In this document: piece after piece, positions 15,386-23,866 of the stretch
How the letters are laid out: each line of letters opens with the position of its first letter
Numbering within the stretch: the first letter of the stretch is position 1
Assembly (NCBI GenBank): GCA_009691725.1
Contig: SIAP01000023.1
Location: 1 to 34,607 of the forward strand
From: Phycisphaerales bacterium
Lineage (GTDB): Bacteria; Planctomycetota; Phycisphaerae; Phycisphaerales; SM1A02
Length of the DNA stretch: 34,607 bases
Direction of reading: 5' to 3'
Notes under the pieces: model-generated
The model's database searches: none
What the model saw: only the letters and a program-made list of their open reading frames with translations
What the model was told of the DNA's origin: nothing
Program-made: the position numbers and the translations under genes

Positions 15386-16747
15386 ATGGACCGATTCGTC
15401 ATTCAAGGCGGTCAACGACTGGCTGGACGCGTGCGCGTGGAGGGGGCGAAGAACGCAGCGCTTCCGTTGATGGCGACCTCACTCCTGACGACTGAAGAAG
15501 TCACGCTGACGAATGTTGCGTCATTGGCGGACATCAACAACATGCGGAAGTTGCTGGTCACGCTCGGCGTCGAGACGCACCTCGGGGACGACCGAGTGTC
15601 GATGCAGACGAAGGATCCAAATGCGATCGAGGCTCCCTACGACCAAGTGCGCACGATGCGCGCGTCCATTTGTGTGCTTGGACCGATGGTGGCTCGCCGC
15701 AAGAAGGCAGTTATCTCGATGCCCGGTGGTTGCGCATTTGGAGATCGACCTGTCGACTTGCACCTGCGGGGTCTCGAAAAACTGGGTGCGAAGATCGAGC
15801 TGCGCAATGGTTACATCACTGCTTCTGCAGATCGCCTCAAGGGAGCGACGGTGTTTCTCGGCGGTCCATATGGGTCGACCGTTCTCGGCACTGCCAATGT
15901 GATGAGTGCTGCAACATTGGCACAGGGACGAACGATTATCGAAAGTGCTGCGTGCGAGCCAGAAGTCGTGGATCTCGCCGACCTTCTGATTTCGATGGGC
16001 GCGAAAATTCGCGGTGCAGGTGGGCCGCGCATCATCATCGATGGCGTCGACGACCTCGGTGGCACAAGCCATCGCGTGATGCCAGATCGCATCGTCGCTG
16101 GGACCTACGCGATCGCGGCGGCGATCACCAATGGTGAAATCGTGATCGACGACTTTCCATTCGACTCGCTCTTGGCGGTGATCGATCGACTCTCTCTGAT
16201 CGGCGTGCATGTACACAAGATCACTCCAGACGCCGACGACCGCTGCTGCACCGTCCGAGTCACGAGCGAGCGGCAATTGAAGCCGGCAGTCATCACGACT
16301 CAGCCGCATCCTGGCTTTCCGACAGATTTGCAGGCGCAGTTCATGGCGTTGCTCTGTCACGCGCAAGGGAATTCTGTCATCACAGAGAAGATCTATCCAG
16401 AGCGATTCATGCACGTGCCGGAGTTGGCTCGCATGGGTGCGCAGCTGCTCCGTCATGGTCCAACAGTGGTGATCTCCGGCGGTGCGAGACTGGTCGGTGC
16501 TGAAGTCATGGCGAGCGACCTTCGAGCCTCTGCGAGTCTTGTCCTCGCCGGGCTTGCCGCCGAGGGAGAGACCATCGTCAATCGCGTCTATCACCTCGAT
16601 CGTGGATATCAGCGGATGGAAGAGACGCTGCGTCAGCTTGGAGCGAAGATCGATCGTGTGAGCGACCGACCGATCCCGGTCGATGGATCACTCTCGGGGG
16701 CGGGCATGGCGGCGGGCGCTGCGAATTCGATGCAAGAAGAGGGCTGA
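15386..16747 (+). CDS. murA: UDP-N-acetylglucosamine 1-carboxyvinyltransferase
   Basis: MurA transfers enolpyruvate from PEP to UDP-GlcNAc, the first committed step of peptidoglycan synthesis. The product has 453 residues, about 30 more than usual because of a C-terminal Gly/Ala/Met tail. GAKNAALPLMA (20-30) contains the conserved Lys22-Asn23 pair. The catalytic loop PGGCAFGDRPVDLH (113-126) keeps the nucleophilic Cys116, the residue attacked by fosfomycin. PHPGFPTDLQAQFMALL and the DLRASASLVLAGLAAEG block are also typical. The start is set by AAGGAG (15373-15378), 7 bases before the ATG; longer in-frame starts lack an SD. Its presence supports a peptidoglycan wall. The 3' end overlaps the SpoU methylase by 60 bases. 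Confidence 0.97.
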   Translation: MDRFVIQGGQRLAGRVRVEGAKNAALPLMATSLLTTEEVTLTNVASLADINNMRKLLVTLGVETHLGDDRVSMQTKDPNAIEAPYDQVRTMRASICVLGPMVARRKKAVISMPGGCAFGDRPVDLHLRGLEKLGAKIELRNGYITASADRLKGATVFLGGPYGSTVLGTANVMSAATLAQGRTIIESAACEPEVVDLADLLISMGAKIRGAGGPRIIIDGVDDLGGTSHRVMPDRIVAGTYAIAAAITNGEIVIDDFPFDSLLAVIDRLSLIGVHVHKITPDADDRCCTVRVTSERQLKPAVITTQPHPGFPTDLQAQFMALLCHAQGNSVITEKIYPERFMHVPELARMGAQLLRHGPTVVISGGARLVGAEVMASDLRASASLVLAGLAAEGETIVNRVYHLDRGYQRMEETLRQLGAKIDRVSDRPIPVDGSLSGAGMAAGAANSMQEEG

Positions 16748-17653
16748 CGCCACCGCCACATTCAAACTCGGTTGATCGGTGGATTCCATCAACTGGTTTG
16801 GTGTCGCCATGGGAATCACAACCGTTGCATCGCAGAGCGCACGCATCGATGGTGCGACGCCGGCGCCCTCAGCACCGAGTATCACCGCAACGCGCTGGGC
16901 GCTTTGGATTGTGGGTTGTTGCAAGGCCTCGTCGATATCAACTGCGTCAGGCCCATCTTCGGCAGCGATGAGTGCAAACCCGTGTTCGTGCTTGAGTCGC
17001 ATGAGGTCTCGTTGCCAATCGTTGGTCACTCCCCATGGAATGGTGAACACTCGCCCGGCAGAAATGCGGATCGACTTGCGGTGGAGTGGGTCGGATGAAC
17101 CATCCGTCAACAGAACACCGCATCCTCCCAGTGACCCAGCATTCCGAAAGATTGCGCCAATATTGTCGGTCAGCACAACGCCAGATGGGATGAGAAGATC
17201 GGCGCAAGGTCCACAGGCTTCGAGCAGATTGTCGAAGGAGGCACTCGATGGACGAACGCCTAGAGCCATCGCACCCTTGTGCATCTCGTATCCAGAGACC
17301 TGCGTCATCAACGATTCCTCGGCGACAAAGAGCGGGCATCGCGGTGGATTCTCGGCGCGACTTCGAGCGAGGTGCATCAACGCGCCGAGCGAATCGAGGG
17401 TGCGCGGCGTGACAAAGAGTCCACGCAGTTCCACGCGCGGTGAAATGATTGCGCCGCGATCCGCTGCAACAAGCGCATGCAAGAATCGCCTCACGATGCG
17501 TGGGCTCTCCACGCAGAAGAGTCCATCGCGCCCGCGCAGATCGCCGTCACGCACCGATCGAAAACTCAGAATTCTTGGGTCGGCAACATCCGTGATCCCA
17601 GTGGGGGCCCCGCCCACGTCCCCGTGTGGCTGCCAGAATGGATCAAGCGTCAT
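16688..17653 (-). CDS. SpoU/TrmH-family RNA 2'-O-methyltransferase
   Basis: This knotted (SPOUT) methyltransferase modifies ribose in tRNA or rRNA using S-adenosylmethionine. In the 321-residue product, motif 1 is DNIGAIFRNAGSLGG (163-177, with Asn164 and Arg170), motif 2 is VILGAEGAG (258-266) and motif 3 is IPM...SLNVAVASALFLH (280-308). An N-terminal domain of about 150 residues may bind RNA. Motif 3 is unusual: about a dozen residues (ATPNQLMESTDQP) separate IPM from SLNV, where most relatives have a shorter spacer. The ATG at 17653 lies 12 bases after the second MCE gene's stop. The last 20 codons overlap murA tail to tail. The exact RNA target cannot be assigned. Confidence 0.92.
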   Translation of the reverse strand: MTLDPFWQPHGDVGGAPTGITDVADPRILSFRSVRDGDLRGRDGLFCVESPRIVRRFLHALVAADRGAIISPRVELRGLFVTPRTLDSLGALMHLARSRAENPPRCPLFVAEESLMTQVSGYEMHKGAMALGVRPSSASFDNLLEACGPCADLLIPSGVVLTDNIGAIFRNAGSLGGCGVLLTDGSSDPLHRKSIRISAGRVFTIPWGVTNDWQRDLMRLKHEHGFALIAAEDGPDAVDIDEALQQPTIQSAQRVAVILGAEGAGVAPSMRALCDATVVIPMATPNQLMESTDQPSLNVAVASALFLHRIRSARRHARPRE

Positions 17654-17677
17654 GGCGTCATGGGGTCATGGGTCATG
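17649..17677. repeat. Four GTCATG repeats at the MCE/SpoU junction
   Basis: GTCATG begins at 17649, 17657, 17665 and 17672, with 7-8 base spacing. On the minus strand this gives a run of CATGAC that supplies the last codons of the MCE gene, its TGA and several ATGs near the start of the SpoU gene. Two of the ATGs are alternative starts. Confidence 0.6.
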
Positions 17678-18919
17678 GACAGGGACGCCAATGAGTCGGT
17701 TCAGGAGTGCTTCGCCAGCCACTTCGTGTTCGGCGCTCGCGCGCGACATCCATTGTTTCATGAGGTTCACCAGTTCGGGATGTCGCTGCGTCAGTTTGGG
17801 ATCCTGATCGAGAATCGTCCGTGCAAAGGAAACCGCCATGTGCAACTCGGTGGTGCTGCGCACGAGTTCTCGTGCGATTTTTATGAATTCCGCCTGCTCG
17901 CTCTTGTCAGCGAAGGCACCGCCGAGCAGAGTCCACGGTGTGAAAATGATTTCCTGTTCGGCTCTGCGCAATTGATCGCCGGCGATCTGCATGTCTGCCA
18001 TCGTGGACGCCCTCGCAGCGTTGGCGTCGCGAAGCAGGGTCATCACGATGGCAGCATTCCCGCTGATGAGCGCGATCGATTTCTTTGTGCGTTCCACGAG
18101 ATCAAAGAACGGCGGAACGACTTCCTCGGTCCACCGCTGCTGCACCGTGTGCGCCAACGCCTTGCTTTCGGCGAACTGCGTGTGAATGCGATCGAATGCG
18201 CTCTGGAGTTGCGCACGATCGAGCGTCGCACCCGCCGCGAAAAGCCCTTCGATTTCTCCAAAGCGTTGTTGCGCTGCTGCGAGTCCTTCGAGGATCGCAT
18301 TGGACTGGTCGGTCCAGTCTGCGGCATCGAGCGCATACTCCGCCCACACCGCATTGACATCAGTCTGAATGGTGCGAAGTCGCTCCACACCATCTCGTAT
18401 CGGCGTCCGAAAGTCGAGTGCACGATTTCGCTCCACTGCAGCTCTCAACTGATCTGCTTGGGACTTTCCCAGCAGTGATTCGAGCGTGTCCGTGTGGGGA
18501 ATCGTGGCGAGCATTTCGTCCGCTCCAAGCGCAGGCTGCCCTCGGTGTGTGGGCAATTCAATCGCGAGCGACGATGCGCCGCCGATCATCGACGAAACCA
18601 CCTTGACCTTCGCCGTTCGTGGAATGACCAGACTCGCATCCACAGAACAGTCCACACGAAAGTACGACCCTTCACTCCCTGCGGCCGCGACGGTCACAAC
18701 ATCAAGAACATTCCCGACTGTGAGTCCTCCCAAGATGATCGGTGTGCCTGCTTCGACACCAGAGATCCCCTCTTCGAAGGGCTGCCGAACGGACACCGTT
18801 CGATGCGGCGGTCCCATGAGTTGTGGGAGCGCAAACACCAGCGCAAAGATCGACATCGCACTCAATACCACAATCAATCCAACCTTGATGTCTTGCTCTC
18901 GTGAGCGCGGTGTTTCCAC
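17666..18919 (-). CDS. MCE (MlaD-like) domain protein, second of pair
   Basis: MCE proteins are anchored in the inner membrane and form rings or tubes that shuttle lipids between membranes, usually with an MlaE permease and MlaF ATPase. The 417-residue product has a short cytoplasmic head, one transmembrane helix (about 12-34) and an MCE domain (about 40-125, with GTPIILGGLTVGNV). A long helical region follows (about 150-400) that probably forms a coiled-coil barrel. The start is GTG at 18919, 3 bases after the stop of the upstream MCE paralogue, so the two are translated together. No permease or ATPase of this system is in the window. The family call is secure and the cargo is inferred to be lipid. 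Confidence 0.88.
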   Translation of the reverse strand: METPRSREQDIKVGLIVVLSAMSIFALVFALPQLMGPPHRTVSVRQPFEEGISGVEAGTPIILGGLTVGNVLDVVTVAAAGSEGSYFRVDCSVDASLVIPRTAKVKVVSSMIGGASSLAIELPTHRGQPALGADEMLATIPHTDTLESLLGKSQADQLRAAVERNRALDFRTPIRDGVERLRTIQTDVNAVWAEYALDAADWTDQSNAILEGLAAAQQRFGEIEGLFAAGATLDRAQLQSAFDRIHTQFAESKALAHTVQQRWTEEVVPPFFDLVERTKKSIALISGNAAIVMTLLRDANAARASTMADMQIAGDQLRRAEQEIIFTPWTLLGGAFADKSEQAEFIKIARELVRSTTELHMAVSFARTILDQDPKLTQRHPELVNLMKQWMSRASAEHEVAGEALLNRLIGVPVHDP

Positions 18920-18922
18920 GCG

Positions 18923-20167
18923 CTACTTCGCTTTCGATTCGCCCGCTGGCTCGGGTGCCATCAGCACGCTGTTGAGTTGCTTCTGGGCAATGTCGTACTT
19001 CGCAACTGCATCGAGCACCATCGCTTGGAGGGATTCGCGGAACTTCGAATCGGTCTCGTACTTTCCAGGGTCCCGTTCAATCACGATGCGGAGGGCATCA
19101 CCTGCGGCTCGAAGATCTCCAGCAGCCATCGCGAAACTTCTGGCCGATTCGTAGAGGTTTTCGTGAGCAATCTGATCGCTGTTGGGCTGGTAGAGAATCT
19201 TCCACGGACTGCGGCGGATTTCGATGGATGCCAACTTCAATTGACCAGATGCGGTCCGAATGTTCGAGATCGACTCAGCGATATCTGCCGACCGCTCAAG
19301 GAGGAGCGTGTGCACGATGTCGACAGATTTCACAAAGTCGTCCACCAGACTCTCGCCACGGCGCAGTGCACTATCGATAAGTGGGATCGTTTCCTGATTG
19401 ACATGGATCAGCGCGTCCTTCGCCGATCCCATGGCGATGTCGAGGTTCGCGAGCGTGGCGTCAATTGTCGGTGCGTTGCGAACGACGAGACCCTGTACAT
19501 CTGTCAGGCTCCCATCCAACTTCAACATCGACGCTTGCGCAGAAGTCAGCGACGCGCCGATCTTGGTGCGCCAGTCGCTGTAATCCGTGCGAATCAATCC
19601 GACGACTGCTCCCGCATTGTCCAGAATGGGAAGGATCGACTTCTGATAGTCCCCAGGAACCTGTGCGAGAAACGCACTGAATTGCAGGGCGTTTTCGACC
19701 ATTTCATCCGCCTTGACTGCGTTGGTTGGACCCAACAGCGTCGCCAGGATTCCGCCGCTCACCGACGCATCCAGAATCGATCCAGCCGGCAGCGGTTCGC
19801 CCTCTTCTCCAAGCGACACAAAGTTCAATGTGCCCGCTGTTCCGAGCAGTGGCATGAGGCGCATGACCTCTGCATCCTTGTGCACCTTCACGGTTCGGTC
19901 GATGGCAATGTGCACATCGAGTGCGGTGAACTCGCCTTGCGCTCCCAGCACCGGTTGAACGCGTTCGACGCGTCCGCGTGAAAGTCCACCAATCTGGACA
20001 TCGGATCCGGCGGCGAGCCCCATGACTCCCTCTTGAACAGAGAATCGCACGATGAAAGGCGTGCGATCTGAAAACAGATCGAGTTTGGCAAGAAGCATTC
20101 CCACGAATGTGAAGCAGATCACCCCACTCAAGATGAAGAAGCCGGTCTTTAGCCCTGGACTGTTCAT
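18923..20167 (-). CDS. MCE (MlaD-like) domain protein, first of pair
   Basis: This 414-residue protein has the same layout as the gene after it: a transmembrane helix (about 9-31, TGFFILSGVICFTFVGMLLAKL), an MCE domain (about 38-125, with GSDVQIGGLSRGRVERV and VMRLMPLLGTAGTLNFV) and a long helical tail ending in Lys/Glu-rich sequence. It probably forms a hetero- or homo-hexameric ring with its paralogue between inner and outer membranes. I chose the ATG at 20167 because it leaves a short cytoplasmic head before the helix; a GTG at 20194 would overlap the rho stop. The 19-base gap to rho points to co-transcription. Confidence 0.88.
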   Translation of the reverse strand: MNSPGLKTGFFILSGVICFTFVGMLLAKLDLFSDRTPFIVRFSVQEGVMGLAAGSDVQIGGLSRGRVERVQPVLGAQGEFTALDVHIAIDRTVKVHKDAEVMRLMPLLGTAGTLNFVSLGEEGEPLPAGSILDASVSGGILATLLGPTNAVKADEMVENALQFSAFLAQVPGDYQKSILPILDNAGAVVGLIRTDYSDWRTKIGASLTSAQASMLKLDGSLTDVQGLVVRNAPTIDATLANLDIAMGSAKDALIHVNQETIPLIDSALRRGESLVDDFVKSVDIVHTLLLERSADIAESISNIRTASGQLKLASIEIRRSPWKILYQPNSDQIAHENLYESARSFAMAAGDLRAAGDALRIVIERDPGKYETDSKFRESLQAMVLDAVAKYDIAQKQLNSVLMAPEPAGESKAK

Positions 20168-20186
20168 GCGGCGAAGCCTACTCGCT

Positions 20187-21308
20187 TCAAGCACTTCCGA
20201 TCAGCGCATCGTTGGTCGGAAATCGTTTGAGAGCGGCGAGGAGTTGCTCAATTTGCACATGCGGGGGCATCGCAATCAATCGTCGTCGCAGCGCTGTGAT
20301 CGTCTTGAGTTCGCGCTCCGAGAGCATCAGGTGCTCCTTTCGAGTTCCGCTCGCTGCAAGATTGATGGCGGGGAAGAGGCGCTTCTCTGAAATGGATCGA
20401 TCCAAGATCAATTCCATATTGCCAGTGCCCTTGAACTCTTCAAAGATGATTTGGTCGGCGCGACTTCCAGTGTCCACAAGGCAGCTTGCAATGATCGTCA
20501 GTGATCCGCCCTCTTCGGCTTTGCGAGCGGCGCCGAAAAGTTGTTTGGGGATTTCTAACGCGCGTGAGTCGAGCCCGCCAGACATTGTCCGTCCACCAGA
20601 TCCGTACCGGCGCGAGTTGTTGAATGCGCGACCAAGTCGGGTGATGGAGTCGAGGAGCACCACGACATCACGTCCTGCCTCCACCATTCTGCGTGCACGC
20701 TCGATTGCCAGGATGCCAAGCGCGGTATGTCGTTCCACATCTTGATCGTTGCTCGACGCCAACACATGCGCTGGCACATTGCGTTTGAAGTCCGTGACCT
20801 CCTCGGGTCGCTCATCGATCAACAGAGCGACAAGTTCAATCTCGGGATGGTTGTGCTTGATCCCGTACGCCAGATTCTGCAGCAGAATCGTCTTGCCAGC
20901 TTTGGGTGGCGCAACAATGAGTCCGCGGGTTCCATAGCCGATGGGGCAGAAGAGATCGATGAGTCTGTTCGCAGGTGGGCAACCCGGGTATTCGAGGGTG
21001 ATTCGCGGCGAGGGATCGAGCGCAGTCAACTCTGCGAATGGCTTGCGCTGCGCGAACATCTCTGGCGTGAGTCCCTCAATTTCAATCAGTCTGTCGACCA
21101 TCTGTCGGGTGTAGCGACCACGCCGCGTCTTCGTCTCCACATCGACGACTTCCGCCACCACACTTGCGCATGGTCGAAGCGAGTAGGTGCTTACGAGTGC
21201 CGATGCGATAACGGGATCGTTTTGGTTTTCGATCAAGCCATCGTTGAACTGTCTAATTCGACCCTCGGGGCCTGAAGCCCATTCGAGAATCCCTCGAACT
21301 GTATTCAT
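20187..21308 (-). CDS. rho: Transcription termination factor Rho, N-terminally short
   Basis: Rho is a ring-shaped RNA-dependent ATPase that ends transcription. The 373-residue product has the complete motor: Walker A PPKAGKT (134-140), LLIDERPEEVTDF (162-174), Walker B VVVLLDSITRLGRA (215-228), YGSGGRTMSGG (235-245) and the C-terminal EKRLFPAINLAASGTRKE block. The E. coli protein has 419 residues; here the N-terminal helical domain is absent. The region before the motor (5-107) starts like the RNA-binding cold-shock fold (RGILEW), but the place of the aromatic RNP1 patch GFGFLR reads PEGRIRQ. A stop lies 24 codons upstream of the ATG, so the domain is not hidden. It sits between psuG (69-base gap) and the MCE pair. 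Confidence 0.96.
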   Translation of the reverse strand: MNTVRGILEWASGPEGRIRQFNDGLIENQNDPVIASALVSTYSLRPCASVVAEVVDVETKTRRGRYTRQMVDRLIEIEGLTPEMFAQRKPFAELTALDPSPRITLEYPGCPPANRLIDLFCPIGYGTRGLIVAPPKAGKTILLQNLAYGIKHNHPEIELVALLIDERPEEVTDFKRNVPAHVLASSNDQDVERHTALGILAIERARRMVEAGRDVVVLLDSITRLGRAFNNSRRYGSGGRTMSGGLDSRALEIPKQLFGAARKAEEGGSLTIIASCLVDTGSRADQIIFEEFKGTGNMELILDRSISEKRLFPAINLAASGTRKEHLMLSERELKTITALRRRLIAMPPHVQIEQLLAALKRFPTNDALIGSA

Positions 21309-21377
21309 GAGATTGTCGACCAAAGCAGATAGCCCATTCGTCGACGCGGACGAGTAGAGCAGTCCGGCGAGTGAATG

Positions 21378-22421
21378 TCAAGGCGCACGGAGAGCGCTCG
21401 CAACCTCGGCTGCGAGCGCCGCATTGGCAAAGAGCAAGGCGAGATTTGCCTCGAGCATTTCTTGTCCATCTCCGCTGTCAGCCAGACGTGCCAGCAGAAA
21501 CGGTGTCGTTGCAGAACCCCGCACGCCTTGGCGTGTCGCCTCTGCGAGCGCGTGGGAGAGCGCGAGTTCGGTGCGTTGTGCTGGGAGCACGAATGCCTCG
21601 GGGCAGGGTTGCATCAAGAGTGCGCCCGACGAGGGTCGCACAGACCAGTGCGCGGCGACCACCCCTGCGGCTTCGCTCGCATCGCGAACATGGGTTGACA
21701 GCTCCAGCGTTGGGTCGGGAGCAACGGTAAATCTTGGGAGCGATGTGGTGCGATAGCCAATCACGGGAATTCCCAGTGATTCGAGAGCCTCCATCGTTGC
21801 CGCGAGATCGAGCAGAATCTTGACTCCTGCACTGACGACGAGGATGCGATGTGTTGCGATTGCGAGCAAGTCTGCAGAGAAATCCAACGAGTGCGACCAT
21901 CCACGATGCACGCCTCCGATGCCGCCTGTTGCAAAGAGGGAGATTCCTGCACGAGCCGCAATGGCGGCGGTTGCTGCGACAGTCGTTCCACCTGATTCAC
22001 TTCGTGCGATCACCGAGCCCATGTCTCGCAGTGACACCTTCTTCGCATTCTCGTTTGCACAGAGTTGTGCGAGCTCATTGTGTGCGAGCCCAACGCACAC
22101 GCATCCGTCGATCAGGGCGATCGTTGCGGGAACCGCACCGCGAGAACGAACCGCAGACTCAACGCATTTCGCCGCTGCGAGATTCGCCGCGATCGTCGGG
22201 TCCCACTCCGGAAAGGCAGCCATGAATTTCGCAGACATGCTCCTCGGTTCACGGGGGAGTCCGTGGGTCAGCACGGTCGACTCGAGCGCAACAACTGGAT
22301 GACCATCATCAGGCTGACCCTCCCCCAGTCTGCCTGCTGCCCGCGCGCCTGCTGTCAGCGCATGCGCGACTTCGTCAGTCGCCTTCCAGGGATATCGCGC
22401 GTCGTTGGTGTGCGGAAACAT
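21378..22421 (-). CDS. psuG: Pseudouridine-5'-phosphate glycosidase
   Basis: PsuG cleaves pseudouridine 5'-phosphate to uracil and ribose 5-phosphate with a metal ion, recycling modified RNA nucleosides. The 347-residue product shows VALESTVLTHGLP (44-56), GGTTVAAT (144-151), FATGGIGGVHRG (163-174) and SAGVKILLDLAATMEALESLGIPVIGY, with the catalytic-type Lys in the SAGVK block. About 40 extra N-terminal residues precede the usual start, so a later start is possible, although the ATG at 22421 is only 14 bases from the helicase stop. The partner kinase psuK is not in the window. Membership in the helicase-rho cluster suggests an RNA-turnover neighbourhood, but this is inference. Confidence 0.95.
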   Translation of the reverse strand: MFPHTNDARYPWKATDEVAHALTAGARAAGRLGEGQPDDGHPVVALESTVLTHGLPREPRSMSAKFMAAFPEWDPTIAANLAAAKCVESAVRSRGAVPATIALIDGCVCVGLAHNELAQLCANENAKKVSLRDMGSVIARSESGGTTVAATAAIAARAGISLFATGGIGGVHRGWSHSLDFSADLLAIATHRILVVSAGVKILLDLAATMEALESLGIPVIGYRTTSLPRFTVAPDPTLELSTHVRDASEAAGVVAAHWSVRPSSGALLMQPCPEAFVLPAQRTELALSHALAEATRQGVRGSATTPFLLARLADSGDGQEMLEANLALLFANAALAAEVASALRAP

Positions 22422-22435
22422 TGCGCCAACGCACT

Positions 22436-23839
22436 CTAGCGGCGGCGCGTCGAGAGTCGTCCGCCGAGTCGTTTGGGTGGTGGTTGCGTTGGCACCAGTC
22501 CACCTGGGAATCGTGCTAAATCCGTCGCATCTGGCTTGTTCGCAAGTGGATTGCGCGACTTGGACTCCATCGATGCTTGCTTGCGCACTTGATCCAACTC
22601 GCGTTGGGCATGAATGTCGGCAGGAACTGGTCCCGGAGTGAAATCGTCATAGACCGCGACGGGAATCTCGATGTTCGCCAGACTCTCGATGCTGGTGAGC
22701 AATTCGCCCTGATCGGGACTGACAAAACTCCACGCAACGCCCTCACGACCTGCGCGCGCAGTGCGACCGATGCGATGGACATAGACCTCCGGATCCTCAG
22801 GAAGGTCGTAGTTGATGACATGGCTGATGTCGTCGACATCCAATCCGCGGGATGCCAAATCGCTCGCCACGAGAACTGACAGCCCGCCCTCGCGCAGTTT
22901 CACCATCACCTTGTCGCGCTTCGCCTGATACATGTCGCCATGCATCTGGTGGGCGTCGATGTTGTTCCTTTCCAGGAACATGGTGACATCATCGACGGTG
23001 CGCTTCATTCTGCAGAACACCAGCGTCAATGCGGGTTCTTCTTTGCGCAACAGATGCAGCAACAGCCGTCGCTTGTCCCATCGCTCCACGGCGAAGTACG
23101 ACTGCCGAACCTGCGAAACGGTCAGGCTCTTTGCGGTCGTGACGATCTTGTCTGGATCGCGCAGATACTGGCGGGCAAGTTTTTCGATGTCTGGAGAAAT
23201 GGTGGCAGAGACGAAGACGGTTTGAGGATGGTGCTTCATCGATCCCAAAATGCGTCGAATATCCTCGCGAAATCCGATGTCCAGCATGCGATCCACTTCA
23301 TCGAGCACCGCATATCGCACATGGTCATAGGAGAGCAACCGCCGTTCGTGCAAGTCCATCACACGACCCGGAGTGCCGACGATGATCGCGGGCCCGCACT
23401 GCAATTTCTGGACCTGCGTCGAGATTGGCTGACCGCCGTAGATCGGCACGACATGATGGCCCGTGTGACGGGCGAAATCGTGAATCTCCTTTGCAACTTG
23501 GATCGCCAACTCGCGCGTGGGAACCAAAATCAAGACCGACAGCGCAGCATCTTTTTCAATCAGTTGCAGTGCCGGCAGGGCAAATGCTGCAGTCTTGCCA
23601 GTGCCAGTCTTCGCTTGACCAAGGCAATCCTTCCCGGCCAGAACGATCGGAATAAGATCCGCTTGGATTTGAGTTGGGTGCTTGAATCCGCGGTCATTGA
23701 GGGCGCGCAGAATCTGCTCAGAGAGCCCCAGAGAGGCGAAAGTCTGATCCTCAGCGAAAATGTCGTGGGAGCGTCCAGCGGATCCGCTGGGAGGGGTTTC
23801 ATTCGTTGTCACGAACCTTGATGATAGCGAGAGGATCAT
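22436..23839 (-). CDS. DEAD-box ATP-dependent RNA helicase (RhlE-like, DEVD motif)
   Basis: The protein unwinds short RNA duplexes and rearranges RNA-protein complexes. With the ATG at 23839 it has 467 residues. The Q motif is TFASLGLSEQ with PTQIQ (33-59). Motif I is AKTGTGKT (76-83), Ia PTREL (107-111), Ib TPGR (156-159), II DEVD (180-183), III SAT (211-213), V ASRGLDVDDISHVINYD and VI HRIGRTARAG. Motif II reads D-E-V-D in place of D-E-A-D; the acidic catalytic pair is intact. The C-terminal tail is basic and Pro-rich, as in RNA-anchoring tails. A GTG at 23812 with AAGG close upstream is an alternative start. The start lies 27 bases from the divergent alr. Confidence 0.95.
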   Translation of the reverse strand: MILSLSSRFVTTNETPPSGSAGRSHDIFAEDQTFASLGLSEQILRALNDRGFKHPTQIQADLIPIVLAGKDCLGQAKTGTGKTAAFALPALQLIEKDAALSVLILVPTRELAIQVAKEIHDFARHTGHHVVPIYGGQPISTQVQKLQCGPAIIVGTPGRVMDLHERRLLSYDHVRYAVLDEVDRMLDIGFREDIRRILGSMKHHPQTVFVSATISPDIEKLARQYLRDPDKIVTTAKSLTVSQVRQSYFAVERWDKRRLLLHLLRKEEPALTLVFCRMKRTVDDVTMFLERNNIDAHQMHGDMYQAKRDKVMVKLREGGLSVLVASDLASRGLDVDDISHVINYDLPEDPEVYVHRIGRTARAGREGVAWSFVSPDQGELLTSIESLANIEIPVAVYDDFTPGPVPADIHAQRELDQVRKQASMESKSRNPLANKPDATDLARFPGGLVPTQPPPKRLGGRLSTRRR

Positions 23840-23866
23840 GCCGATACAAACGAGGGCGAAGCACGG

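Noticed and set aside
17477-18478. 333-codon plus-strand open frame
   Set aside because: Antisense to the second MCE gene, no SD and no recognisable domain; the minus-strand frame has MCE motifs and operon spacing.
18977-19981. 334-codon plus-strand open frame
   Set aside because: Antisense to the first MCE gene; Arg/His/Cys-rich composition typical of a shadow frame.
22940-23821. 293-codon plus-strand open frame
   Set aside because: Antisense to the DEAD-box helicase core motifs; a shadow frame.
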